DNA of 64,000 bases from PALSA-911 sp963839645 (GTDB lineage Bacteria; Pseudomonadota; Alphaproteobacteria; Acetobacterales; Acetobacteraceae), in NCBI GenBank assembly GCA_963839645.1, contig CAWIVZ010000001.1:558001-622000 (forward strand), given 5' to 3'. The position numbers were made by a program, and so were the translations under genes. The first letter of the stretch is position 1. The number at the start of each line of letters is the position of its first letter. Below, in pieces: positions 36,729 through 46,149 of this stretch. A model generated the notes under the pieces. The model saw only the letters and a program-made list of their open reading frames with translations. It did no database searches and had not been told where the DNA came from.

Positions 36729-37337
36729 GTGTTCAAACGCCGCAAGCCCGACGAAGCCAAGTCGACAGAAATCGACGCGCCGGGCGCGACCAACCCAATC
36801 GGATCCACCCCCGGAGCCATTCATGCTGATTCGGGGCTCGGTGTGCCTCCCTTCCGTCCCGCCACCCCGAAGGAGGCACAAATCATGTCCCGCCCGCCGA
36901 TCCCCGTCAGCCCCAACCCGCAGCCCGCTTCCGCTGCCGGAGCCCGTCCCGTGATGCAGCCTGCCCGTACCCTGCGTGAACCCTCGGAAAAGCGGACCCT
37001 GGTCGTCGGCCGCGGCATCAGCCTGCAAGGCACGGTGCAAGACGCCGAGCGCCTGGTGGTCGATGGCACCGTGGAAACCAGCATGATCCACGCGACCGAG
37101 CTTACGGTCACCCCGGGCGGCGTGTTCAAGGGCGAAGCCGAGGTCGAGGACGCCGATATCGCCGGCACCATCGACGGCACGCTGACGGTGAAGGGATCCC
37201 TGATCGTGCGCGGTACCGGCCGCGTGCTCGGCACCGCCCGCTGCCGCCGGCTGCAAGTGGAAGACGGCGGCCAGATCACCGGCCGGGTGGAGATGATCAC
37301 GGAACCGGCAACTGCCACTGCGAGCACGGCCGCCTAG
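36729..37337 (+). CDS. Bactofilin (polymer-forming cytoskeletal protein)
   Basis: 202 residues from the GTG at 36729, with ACGGAG just upstream. A disordered Pro/Ala-rich N-terminus (about 1-88) precedes the bactofilin beta-helix: LVVGRGISLQGTV, RLVVDGTVETSM, LTVTPGGVFKGEAEVEDADI, GTIDGTLTVKGSLIVRG, GRVLGTARCRRLQVEDGGQI. Bactofilins polymerise without nucleotide and anchor cell-shape or stalk enzymes. The N-terminal extension is longer than in the minimal family. Repeat copy D starts right after the stop. Confidence 0.9.
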   Translation: MFKRRKPDEAKSTEIDAPGATNPIGSTPGAIHADSGLGVPPFRPATPKEAQIMSRPPIPVSPNPQPASAAGARPVMQPARTLREPSEKRTLVVGRGISLQGTVQDAERLVVDGTVETSMIHATELTVTPGGVFKGEAEVEDADIAGTIDGTLTVKGSLIVRGTGRVLGTARCRRLQVEDGGQITGRVEMITEPATATASTAA

Positions 37338-37539
37338 GAAAGCAAGGCCAAGGGGCTCTGCCCCTTGGATCCCCGCCAAAGGGCTCGCCCTTTGGAAACC
37401 CCAGACATTTTCTATGAAATGGGCGGGCGAGGTAGTGCTGAATGCACCGCCTTGGCCCGCCCATTTCATAGAAAATAACCAGGAGTCCAGAGGCGAGCCT
37501 CTGGCGGGGTCCAGGGGCAGCGCCCCTGGCCTTCCTTGC
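37337..37539. repeat. Shell-and-core palindromic intergenic element, copy D
   Basis: Fills the gap between the convergent bactofilin and rho genes. Outer arms (37340-37400 and 37480-37539) carry the conserved AGGGGC/GCCCCT, GGATCCCC or GGGGTCC, and AAAGGGC/GCCCTTT-type stems. The core is an exact 21-bp inverted repeat, 37408-37428 with 37455-37475, loop 37429-37454. Its sequence is AT-richer than, and unrelated to, the cores of A, B, F and G. The right edge ends 1-2 bp from the rho stop. Confidence 0.85.
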
Positions 37540-37540
37540 C

Positions 37541-38817
<1,277 letters not shown>

Positions 38818-39011
38818 CTGGGCGCCTTGAAGGATTGGTCGGATCAGGGGGGATTTGAGCGGATGGATGGGGTGCCGGGCGACGGCCGCAGGCCCACAGG
38901 ATCCGGGCTGGCCGTTGCGATGAGGGAGCGGTACAGGACCGTGCCGGACGAAACGCTGCGGGATGAAGGAAAGCGTGGCGGGGGACAGCCAACCACGTAA
39001 GGATGTAAAAG

Positions 39012-39040
39012 AAGTTAGCGATGCCCCTCCGGTTCGTCAA
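39012..39040 (-). promoter_or_regulatory. Possible rho promoter
   Basis: On the minus strand TTGACG (39035-39040) is followed after 17 bp by CTAACT (39012-39017), a fair sigma70-type pair, about 195 bp before the rho ATG. The 258 bp between hemJ and rho otherwise contain no gene. A long leader would allow the usual Rho autoregulation. Tentative. Confidence 0.35.
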
Positions 39041-39075
39041 CCCGGCGGTTGCCGGCGCTGCCAGGGCAGGGCGGT

Positions 39076-39522
39076 TTAGAACGGCCGAGCGATGACCATG
39101 AACACGATAATGATCATCAACAGGGTCGGCACCTCGTTCAGGATCCGGAAATAGCGCTGCGGCCGGGTGTTGCGGTCTTCCAGGAAGGCCCGGCGGCGGG
39201 CCGACAGAACGCCGTGCACCGCGGACATCAGGATCACGCACAGGAACTTCACGTGCCACCAGCCCGCGCCCCAATCCACGATGCCCGGCGTGGCCACCAG
39301 CAGCAGGCCGAAGCACCAGGTGGCGATCATCGCCGGATTGATGATCAGCTTCAGCAGCCGGCGCTCCATCACCTTGAACCGCTCGCTCTCGGCCGAGCCC
39401 CGCTTCACCTCGCAATGATAGACGAACAGGCGCGGCAGATAGAGCATGCCGGCCATCCACGCGATCATGGATATGACGTGCAGGGACTTGATCCAGGGAT
39501 ACAGCGCCAGCAGCCAGGTCAC
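39076..39522 (-). CDS. hemJ: Protoporphyrinogen IX oxidase HemJ
   Basis: 148 residues, four membrane helices. The HemJ signature is present: KSLHVISMIAWMAGMLYLPRLFVYH with the heme-ligand His and conserved Arg, LKLIINPAMIATWCFG, and WWHVKFLCVILMSAVHG. It oxidises protoporphyrinogen IX to protoporphyrin IX in bacteria lacking HemG or HemY-type oxidases. GTG start at 39522, overlapping the HAD stop (GTGA). It acts just before ferrochelatase, whose gene lies two genes upstream. Confidence 0.93.
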   Translation of the reverse strand: MTWLLALYPWIKSLHVISMIAWMAGMLYLPRLFVYHCEVKRGSAESERFKVMERRLLKLIINPAMIATWCFGLLLVATPGIVDWGAGWWHVKFLCVILMSAVHGVLSARRRAFLEDRNTRPQRYFRILNEVPTLLMIIIVFMVIARPF

Positions 39523-40223
39523 AGCACGGCTCCGAACAAATCCGGCAGGTGATGCAGCGAGCGCACCGAAGCGGCGCCCAGCCCGGCCAGCGCGGGGGGA
39601 TCGCCATCCGGGGCAAAGGCCAGGCAGGTCATTCCCGCCGCGTGGGCCGCGCGGATGCCGGTGAGCGAATCTTCCACCACCACGCAGGCCTCGGGCGGAA
39701 TACCGGATGCCGCGGCGGCCGCCAGGAACAGATCGGGGGCCGGCTTGCCGCGCCCACCGCGAACGATGACCTCGTTCGCGCTATGCACGCGGCCCTGCAC
39801 CAGCGCGGAAAGTCCGGTCCTGGCGAACTTGGCGCGCAACTCGGCGGGCCCGGAGTTGGAGGCGATGCGCCAGTCCAGCCCAAGCGCGGAGGTCGCCCGC
39901 AACGCAGCCTCCGCCCCGTCCATCAGCACCGCCTCCAGGCTCAGCGCCTGGACCAGCCGTTCCGCCAGATAAGGCACCCAACCCGGCGCAACCGGCCGGC
40001 CCAACCGGGCCTCGATGACCGGGCGCATATCCGACAGGCTCATCCCGAGGAACTCGGCGTGGCTTTCCTGAGCGGTCATCGGCCAGCCGAGCCTCGATAT
40101 TTCTTCCGCGCAAACCCGGTTGGCGACCGGCTCGCTATCGATCAGCACCCCGTCGCAATCATAGATGACCATCCGCAACGGCGCGGACCGGGCCCGAAGC
40201 ACCGCAAGAGCCGCCTCGCTCAT
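39519..40223 (-). CDS. HAD-superfamily phosphatase (phosphoglycolate/beta-phosphoglucomutase-like)
   Basis: 234 residues from the ATG at 40223. Motif I VIYDCDGVLIDSEP (nucleophile Asp and general acid Asp), motif II RIASNSGPAE, motif III Lys in RGKPAPDLFL and motif IV VVVEDSLTGI. A helical cap between motifs I and II places it in HAD subfamily I with YieH/Gph-like enzymes that split small sugar phosphates. It lies inside the hemE-hemH-HAD-hemJ operon, overlapping both neighbours by 4 bp. Confidence 0.87.
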   Translation of the reverse strand: MSEAALAVLRARSAPLRMVIYDCDGVLIDSEPVANRVCAEEISRLGWPMTAQESHAEFLGMSLSDMRPVIEARLGRPVAPGWVPYLAERLVQALSLEAVLMDGAEAALRATSALGLDWRIASNSGPAELRAKFARTGLSALVQGRVHSANEVIVRGGRGKPAPDLFLAAAAASGIPPEACVVVEDSLTGIRAAHAAGMTCLAFAPDGDPPALAGLGAASVRSLHHLPDLFGAVL

Positions 40224-41316
40224 GCCGCCGCCCGCGCATGCGGACAATCCTTGAACGCCGGCCGGGCAGAGCCTGCCGCCCGACGTGGCTGCACAGACCG
40301 GGGCCACGGGCGCAGGCCTGGCGGACGATATCGGCCAGGGCGGCGATGAAGCGTGGATCGCTGTTCTGCGCCGGCACCCGGAAATACCCCGGCACGCCGG
40401 CCTTGTGGGCAATCTCTCGATACTCGATGTCCAACTCCACCAGCGTTTCCGAATGATCGGACACGAAGGCGATCGGCACCACCAGCACCGCCACCTTGTC
40501 GCGTGCCGCGCGCTCGATCTCCGCGTCAATGGACGGGCCGATCCATTTCTGCGGCGTGGCGCGGGACTGGTAGCAGATCACCCGGTCGATCCCCGGCTGA
40601 TCCCAGGCACCCAGCACGGCAGCGACCGTGCGCTCGATCTGGTGTTGGTACGGGTCGCCGGATTTCACGATGATTTCGGGCAGCCCGTGGGCGGAGAACA
40701 GCACCCGCAGCGGGATGGCCGGGTCCAGCTCCGCCCGGGCCCTGGCATAGTTTTCCGCCACGATCGCCGCGGTGGCGGCCGCATAGCCGGGGTCGTCGAA
40801 CCAGCAGCACAAGGTCGTGACATCCGCCACCAGCCCGGCCTTGGCCGCGGCCTCCCGCCAGTCCGCGATCGAACTGCCGGACGTGGTGGTGGAGTATTGC
40901 GGATACAGCGGCAGCAGCAGGATCCGGTCGGGTTTCCAGTCGCGAACCTCCCGCGTCACCTCGGCGCTGAACGGATGCCAATAGCGCATCGCCACGAAGC
41001 ATTTGGCGTCCAGGTCCGGCAGCGCCTGTTCCAGCGCGCGCGCCTGTTCCAGCGTGAGCTCCAGCAAGGGCGACTTGCCGCCGATCAGGGCGTAGTTCTC
41101 CGTCGCCGGCTTCACCCGCGCCCGGGCGATGATCCGGGCCAGAAAAGGCCGCACGAAGAACGGCACCCGCAGGATTGCCGGGTCGCGGAACAGGTTCAGC
41201 AGGAACGGGCGGATCGCCTCCGGCCTGTCCGGGCCGCCCAGGTTGAACAGGACAATCGCCAGCCGCTGCCGTTGCGGCTCAGGCGGCACGAACCAGCTCC
41301 ACCAGTTGCGCGACAT
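40220..41316 (-). CDS. hemH: Ferrochelatase, probable [2Fe-2S] type (C-terminus frameshifted)
   Basis: Inserts iron into protoporphyrin IX. IVLFNLGGPDRPEAIRPFL, ATENYALIGGKSPL, MRYWHPF, LPLYPQYSTTTSGSS, LFSAHGLPE (catalytic His) and VCYQSRATPQKWIGPS are intact. The frame then degrades after GPGLCSHVG. Removing one G near 40280 and one near 40259 gives GGRLCPAAFKDCPHARAA and a TGA at 40220-40222 overlapping the HAD start, 364 residues. The resulting Cys set (ACARG, GLCS, RLCP, KDCP) suits a C-terminal [2Fe-2S] cluster. The ATG at 41316 overlaps the hemE end by 38 bp. Confidence 0.87.
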
Positions 41317-42321
41317 GCTCCGGCGGGGTCTGCGGCACGATCCCGTGTCCGAGGTTGAAAATCGCCGGCCGGCCGCGGACCGCCGACAGGATCGACCGTG
41401 TCTCGCCGCTCAGCGCCGCGCCGCCGGCCAGCAGCGCCATCGGGTCCAGATTGCCCTGGATGGCGACATGCGCCGGGCACGGCCCTGGCCGCCTGGACGG
41501 GATCAACCGCGGTATCCATCGCCGACGCAATTCACCCCGGTCGCCAGCGCGTATTCCGCCAGCATCGGCCCGGCCAGGCGCGGAAATCCAATGATCGGAA
41601 TGGCGGGAAACCGGGCCCGCAACGCCTGCACGATCCGCGCCGTCGGCGCGATCACATGCGCCCGGAACAGCGACGGCGACAGCACCCCGGCCCAGCTGTC
41701 GAACAGCATCACGGTTTCCGCCCCCGCCTCGATCTGCGCCACAAGATAGTCGATGGTCGCCCGGCTCAGAATATCGATCAGGCGGGAAAACAGCGCGGGA
41801 TCGGCATAGGCCATCTGCCTTGTGGCGGCGAAATCCTTCGATCCGCCGCCTTCCACCATGTAGCACGCGACGGTGAACGGGCTGCCGGCAAAGCCGATCA
41901 AGGTCGTGTGGTCGAACCCCTCGGCCACGAGACCGGCGCTTACCCGGCGCACCGTCTCCAGGATCGGCGCGATCTGCCGGTTCATCCGCCCGATATCCAG
42001 CGCATCCACGCCGGCCGCGTCACGCAGCTTCGGCAATACCGGACCCTCGCCCTCGGCGAAGCGCAGGCCATGTCCCAGGCCCCACGGCACCATCAGGATG
42101 TCGCTGAACAGGATCGCCGCGTCGAACCGGTAGCGGCGGATCGGCTGCAGGGTCACCTCCGCCGCAAGCTCCGGCGCCGTGCAAAGCGCGATGAAATCGC
42201 CGGCCGTGGCGCGCACCTGGCGATATTCCGGCAGGTACCGGCCGGCCTGCCGCATCAACCAGACCGGCGGCGGCCAAACAGGCTCACCGGCAAGGGCCCG
42301 GAGCAACGGCTTAGCGGTCAA
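41279..42321 (-). CDS. hemE: Uroporphyrinogen decarboxylase (two frameshifts)
   Basis: Converts uroporphyrinogen III to coproporphyrinogen III. PVWLMRQAGRYLPEYR (substrate-binding Arg pair), LQPIRRYRFDAAILFSDILMVP (catalytic Asp), IGFAGSPFTVACYMVEGGGSKDF and LFDSWAGVLSP are clear. An extra base near 41521 and another near 41472 break the last quarter; corrected it reads MDTAVDPVQAARA, HVAIQGNLDPMALLAGG and FNLGHGIVPQTPPEHV, 346 residues. TTG at 42321, with GGAAGGG about 11 bp upstream, fits the family start better than the ATG at 42426. It is the hemE that flanks the origin in this class. Confidence 0.9.
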
Positions 42322-42394
42322 GATATGCGCGCCCTTCCAATGATGGCGATGCCGCCCGCCGGAGATGTGGCCCCGGCAGGCGGCGAAGCAAGCC

Positions 42395-42661
42395 TCAGTT
42401 GGACTGCCTTCCGGAATTGTAGCCACGCTGATACGCGGCCGCTTCGTTCTTCCTCACCTGATCCACCACCAGGCCGCCGGCCAGGCCGGCGCCAGCGCCG
42501 ATCAGCGCGCCCATGCCGGCATTGCCCGCCATGGCACCAATGACGGCGCCGCCGGCGGCACCGATCCCCGTGCCGGTCATGGCCCGCTGTTGCGTGGGCG
42601 TCAGGTCGGCGCAGCCCGCGATGGGCAGCAGCAGCGCCAGGGCGATTGCGATCTTTCGCAT
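42395..42661 (-). CDS. Small glycine-zipper lipoprotein
   Basis: 88 residues. Lipoprotein signal with lipobox LPIAGC (Cys about 17), then a Gly/Ala-zipper membrane segment (TGTGIGAAGGAVIGAMAG...ALIGAGAGLAGGLVVDQV) as in the YMGG/OsmB-type families. Probably an outer-membrane or periplasmic stress lipoprotein. GGAGATCACGA precedes the ATG. It lies between hemE and the origin region. Confidence 0.75.
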   Translation of the reverse strand: MRKIAIALALLLPIAGCADLTPTQQRAMTGTGIGAAGGAVIGAMAGNAGMGALIGAGAGLAGGLVVDQVRKNEAAAYQRGYNSGRQSN

Positions 42662-42759
42662 TCGTGATCTCCGTTGGTGATGGCCCGGCTCATGATAGCC
42701 CGGCAATAATAACCCCGCATACCCCGCTTCATAGCCCCACTGGGCCGATGGGACGAAGC

Positions 42760-43164
42760 TCAGTGCTTCTTCTTGGCGGAGCAGGGATAGGTTTCCATCA
42801 GGTACTCGAGCAGGCCCGCCGCCGGCGCCAGACCGCCGACATTCGGTTTTACTCCAGCCCATTTGGTGAAACCGGCCAGAACCTCGTTCCGTGTCGGCTG
42901 CGGGTCTGTCGGCATGCAATAAAGCGGCCGAGCCCGGGAAGCCGCCTGATGCAATTGCTCGGTCTGATAGGTTCCGGCCCCGAAGCCCTGGCAGAAATGA
43001 ATGGCCGCCGTGTACAGCGGATCGGACGGGTCCGTGCTGCACAGCTTCGCCAGATCGGCAGTCGTGCGGACATAGAAATCCTGCTCGGTGACCGTTGCCC
43101 GCGCTGCGACCGGCGCGATCGCCACTGCCAAAGCCAATACCGGCAACCATTTGCTGAATTTCAT
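42760..43164 (-). CDS. Rap1a/Tai-family secreted protein
   Basis: 134 residues from the ATG at 43164 (GGAGAAGG 5 bp upstream). A signal peptide (KFSKWLPVLALAVAIAPVAA, cleavage near ARA-TV) is followed by the Rap1a/Tai pattern with four Cys: KLCSTD, IHFCQGF, LYCMPT and TYPCSA. The family includes type VI secretion immunity proteins, but many members are plain periplasmic proteins and no T6SS effector is adjacent, so immunity is not claimed. Confidence 0.7.
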   Translation of the reverse strand: MKFSKWLPVLALAVAIAPVAARATVTEQDFYVRTTADLAKLCSTDPSDPLYTAAIHFCQGFGAGTYQTEQLHQAASRARPLYCMPTDPQPTRNEVLAGFTKWAGVKPNVGGLAPAAGLLEYLMETYPCSAKKKH

Positions 43165-43558
43165 GACCTTCTCCACGATGCTTGCAGCCTTACGTTAATC
43201 CCAGCACCGGCTTCGGGCAACACGCCGTAACGCAAGCACGCTTTTCGCCGGTCCGCACGAGCCGGATGGTCCACGCCTCTCAAAAGAAGAAAGTCTTAAG
43301 GTCTTATGGGGTAGTCAGTAGGGCCTGTGGATAACGGGGTACACCCGGAAACGGCCCATCATACAAGACTTCTCCACAGCAGCCTGGCCGGCCAAGAGGC
43401 TGGATTCCCGGCTCTTACCCGGCTTGTCCCGAGCCTGGCCGGAATCCGGCAGGAAGCGTCCCCCTGTACCTCCGAACCGATCAACTGTCCCCGCCATTCC
43501 GGCGAGGGGTCGCACAGGATGGGTGCCAGCGGCACTTATCCACGCTATCCTCGCAAAC
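43165..43558. other. oriC: Probable chromosomal replication origin (oriC)
   Basis: 394 bp gene-free gap between the hemE side and the DUF299 gene, the conserved alphaproteobacterial origin site. DnaA boxes: 43326-43334 perfect (TTATCCACA on the minus strand), 43370-43378 TTCTCCACA and 43536-43544 TTATCCACG, one mismatch each. An A/T-richer stretch without other function lies at about 43279-43320. Two GANTC (CcrM) sites occur at 43403-43407 and 43442-43446. hemE, hemH, hemJ and rho read leftward and DUF299, maf and lutBC read rightward, as expected for leading-strand genes. IHF or CtrA sites were not identified with confidence. Confidence 0.7.
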
Positions 43559-44428
43559 ATGACCGATCATCAGATGAACCTGCACCTGGTGTCAGACGCC
43601 ACCGGGGAAACCCTGAACGCGGTGGCGCGCGCCACCACGGTGCAGTTCGAGCACGCCCGCATCGTCTATCATCGCTGGAGCCTGATCCGCACCCGCTTCC
43701 AGCTGCACCGGGTGCTGGAGGGGATCGAGGCCGAGCCCGGGCCGGTGCTGTCCACCCTGGTGGACAAGGCCCTGCGCACCGACCTGCAAACCACTTGCGA
43801 ACGCCTGAACGTGCCGATCGTCAATGTGCTCGATCCGGTCATCGAGGTGCTGCAGGAGCATATCGGCGAAACCGCCGCGGCGCGTCCCGGCAAGCAATAT
43901 GTGCTGAACGCCGATTATTTCCGCCGCATCGACGCCATGCATTTCGTCCTCGCACATGACGACGGCCAGGCGCAGATGGGCATATCGGAGGCCGACGTCG
44001 TGCTGGTGGGCGTGTCGCGCTCCTCGAAGACGCCGACCTGCTTCTATCTGGCCAATCGCGGCATCAAGGCGGCGAACATTCCGCTGGTGCCGGGGACGGT
44101 CGCACCCCCGGGGCTGGACGATCCGCCCTGCCCGGTGATCGGATTGAACGTGGATGCGGCTTCGCTGATCGAGATCCGCCGGCATCGGTTGCGGCTGATC
44201 GGCGCCGGGGCACAGACCGGCCCGGTACGCCAGGATACGTCCGGTTATGTCGATGAGGAAGCCGTGAAGGCGGAACTGCTCTGGGCCCGCCGGCTATGCA
44301 ACAGCCGTGGCTGGCCGGTGATCGACGTCACCCGCCGCTCCATCGAGGAAACGGCAGCCACCGTGCTGCACCTGATCGACGCCTGGCACGAACGCCGGCG
44401 CAAGCTCGCGGAACAGCCGGCCGGATGA
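43559..44428 (+). CDS. DUF299 regulatory kinase/pyrophosphorylase (PPDK/PEP synthase regulator)
   Basis: 289 residues from the ATG at 43559; a second Met at 43574 starts MNLHLVSDATGETL, the family opening. GVSRSSKTPTCFYLANRG is the P-loop-like ADP-binding motif, followed by NIPLVPGTVAPPGL. The protein both phosphorylates (with ADP) and dephosphorylates a Thr of pyruvate phosphate dikinase or PEP synthase. Its ortholog is the first gene after the origin in Rickettsia and Caulobacter-type chromosomes. The stop overlaps maf by 4 bp. Confidence 0.92.
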   Translation: MTDHQMNLHLVSDATGETLNAVARATTVQFEHARIVYHRWSLIRTRFQLHRVLEGIEAEPGPVLSTLVDKALRTDLQTTCERLNVPIVNVLDPVIEVLQEHIGETAAARPGKQYVLNADYFRRIDAMHFVLAHDDGQAQMGISEADVVLVGVSRSSKTPTCFYLANRGIKAANIPLVPGTVAPPGLDDPPCPVIGLNVDAASLIEIRRHRLRLIGAGAQTGPVRQDTSGYVDEEAVKAELLWARRLCNSRGWPVIDVTRRSIEETAATVLHLIDAWHERRRKLAEQPAG

Positions 44429-45036
44429 TCCAGGCGGAGACGCCTGCCCTCGTCCTCGCCAGCCAGTCCGCATCCCGGCGGGAATTGCTGCAATCGGCCG
44501 GCATCATTTTCACGGCGTATCCGGCCCATATCGACGAGGCTGGCGTCAAGCAGTCGGCCCGCGCCGAAGGCGCGTCGGCGGCCGATGTGGCCGTGCTGCT
44601 GGCGGAACTGAAGGCGGCGCGGGTCTCCGCGCGGATGCCGGATGCCCTGGTCATCGGTGCCGACCAGATCCTGGTCTGCGACGGGGCCTGGTTCGACAAG
44701 CCCGCCTCAGTCGAACAGGCAGACGAGCATCTGCGGTTCCTGCGCGGCAAGACCCACGAACTGGTCACATCCATCGTCTGCACGCGCGCCGGCGCCCGCC
44801 TCTGGCACCATGTCGCCGGGCCGCGCCTGACCATGCGGGCGTTCTCGGATGCCTTCCTGGCCGAATACCTCAACGCCGAGGGAGACGCGGTCACGGAGAC
44901 GGTCGGCGCCTACCGGCTGGAAGGGCTCGGGGTGCATCTGTTCGACCGGATCGAGGGCGAACATGCCGCCATCCTCGGCCTGCCCCTGCTTCCGCTGTTC
45001 GGCTTTCTGCGCCAGCATGGTGTCCTCGCGAGCTAG
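44425..45036 (+). CDS. maf: Maf-family nucleotide pyrophosphatase
   Basis: 203 residues. LVLASQSASRRELLQSAGI is the Maf signature, then VIGADQILVCDG (catalytic Asp), LRFLRGKTHELVTSIV and AYRLEGLGVHLFDRIEG. Maf proteins split off pyrophosphate from non-canonical or excess dTTP/UTP/CTP-type nucleotides. Starts within the stop of the DUF299 gene. In relatives aroE, coaE and dnaQ follow directly; here those are at 13.3-15.4 kb. Confidence 0.92.
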   Translation: MIQAETPALVLASQSASRRELLQSAGIIFTAYPAHIDEAGVKQSARAEGASAADVAVLLAELKAARVSARMPDALVIGADQILVCDGAWFDKPASVEQADEHLRFLRGKTHELVTSIVCTRAGARLWHHVAGPRLTMRAFSDAFLAEYLNAEGDAVTETVGAYRLEGLGVHLFDRIEGEHAAILGLPLLPLFGFLRQHGVLAS

Positions 45037-45078
45037 CCGGAACAACCGGCGGCGCTGGACCTGGGAGGAAGATCAAGG

Positions 45079-45962
45079 ATGTATCTCGGACCGCCACCCC
45101 AGCAGATCGTGCCGGATGTCTGGACCGAACTGCCCGCCGAACTGCGCATTCCGCACACGCCGCAACGGCACAATTTCCTCGAAGGCCCGTCCTTCGACCG
45201 GGACGGCAATCTGTATGTCGTCGACATCTTCGCCGGCCGGGTCTACCGGATCAGCCCGGCCGGCAAGTGGGACATGGTGATCGAGTATGACGGTGCGCCG
45301 AACGGCCTGAAGATCCACAAGGACGGCCGCATCTTCCTCGCCTGCCGCAAATACGGCCTGGCGCTGCTGGATTTGAAGCGCGGCCGGGTGGAGACAATCA
45401 TCGACGGCCCACGCCGCGACCAGAAATTCCGCAGCCTGAACGATCTGGTGTTTCACAGCAGCGGCGACGTCTATTTCACCGAACAGGGCCGCACCGGCCT
45501 GCAGGACCCCACGGGACGGGTCTGGTGCCTGCGGGCACGAACGGCCAGCTGGAAACGGTCATCGACACGGTGCCGAGCCCGAACGGGCTGGTGTTCAATC
45601 CCGCCGAAACCGAATTGTTCGTGGCGGTGACACGGGGAAACTGCATCTGGTGGGTGGATATGGCCGATCCCGAGCGCCGTGGGGCGCTGTTCGTGCAGAT
45701 GCACGCGCAGGGGCCGGACGGGATGGCGATGGATGCGGCGGGGAATGTGGTCATTGCGCATGCCTATCATGGCGCCGCCTGGATCTACGACCGGGACGCG
45801 GCGCCGCTGTTCTACATCAAGTCGCCACGGGGAAAGATGCTGACCAACATGGCCTATGGCGGGGCGGAGAACCGGACGCTGTACATGACGGAATCGGCCA
45901 GCTGCTCGATTCTGACAGCGACCTTGCCGGTCGCCGGGCAGAAGATGTTCTCGCATATGTGA
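45079..45962 (+). CDS. SMP-30/gluconolactonase-like beta-propeller protein (frameshift near 45535)
   Basis: The first frame (RHNFLEGPSFDRDGNLYVVD, GRVYRISPAGKW, APNGLKIHKDGRIF, RSLNDLVFHSSGDVYFTE) carries the metal-binding Glu and Asn of the SMP-30 propeller. A missing base near 45535 shifts it into NGQLETVIDTVPSPNGLVFN and GPDGMAMDAAGNVVIAH, ending at 45962, about 294 residues. These enzymes open sugar or other lactones with a divalent metal. Unlike most breaks here this is a deletion. Followed by a strong hairpin. Confidence 0.82.
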
Positions 45963-45971
45963 GAACTGAGT

Positions 45972-46000
45972 CGAAACTGCCGGAACCACCGGCAGTTTCG
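45972..46000 (+). terminator. Rho-independent-like terminator after the SMP-30 gene
   Basis: Perfect 12-bp stem: 45972-45983 with 45989-46000, loop AACCA, nine bases after the stop. It is followed by TCTCTCGATCGTTTCCTTC, moderately T-rich. The best terminator hairpin in the window. Confidence 0.65.
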
Positions 46001-46082
46001 TCTCTCGATCGTTTCCTTCTACTTGCAACCAACTTGCACCCGCCGTCGCTCATGGGGCGGAGCGCCCGGTGTTTTCATCTCA

Positions 46083-46146
46083 AACAAAGTGGCAAGGGGC
46101 TTGCCCTCAGCGGGGGCCGAGGAGGCGAAGCCCCTCGCCTTACTTA
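46083..46146. repeat. Shell-and-core element, degenerate half copy E
   Basis: About 64 bp carrying one GGCAAGGGGCTTGCCCTCAG stem, GGGGGCC and a GGAGGCGAAGCCCCTCGCCTT arm like the right-hand outer arm of the family, with no core and no left arm. It sits between the convergent SMP-30 and dioxygenase-rhodanese genes, 4 bp from the latter's stop. Confidence 0.6.
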
Positions 46147-46149
46147 CCT

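Noticed and set aside
42760..43164. Rap1a/Tai-like gene as part of a type VI effector-immunity module
   Set aside because: No effector, VgrG, PAAR or Hcp gene is next to it; the family alone does not show immunity function.
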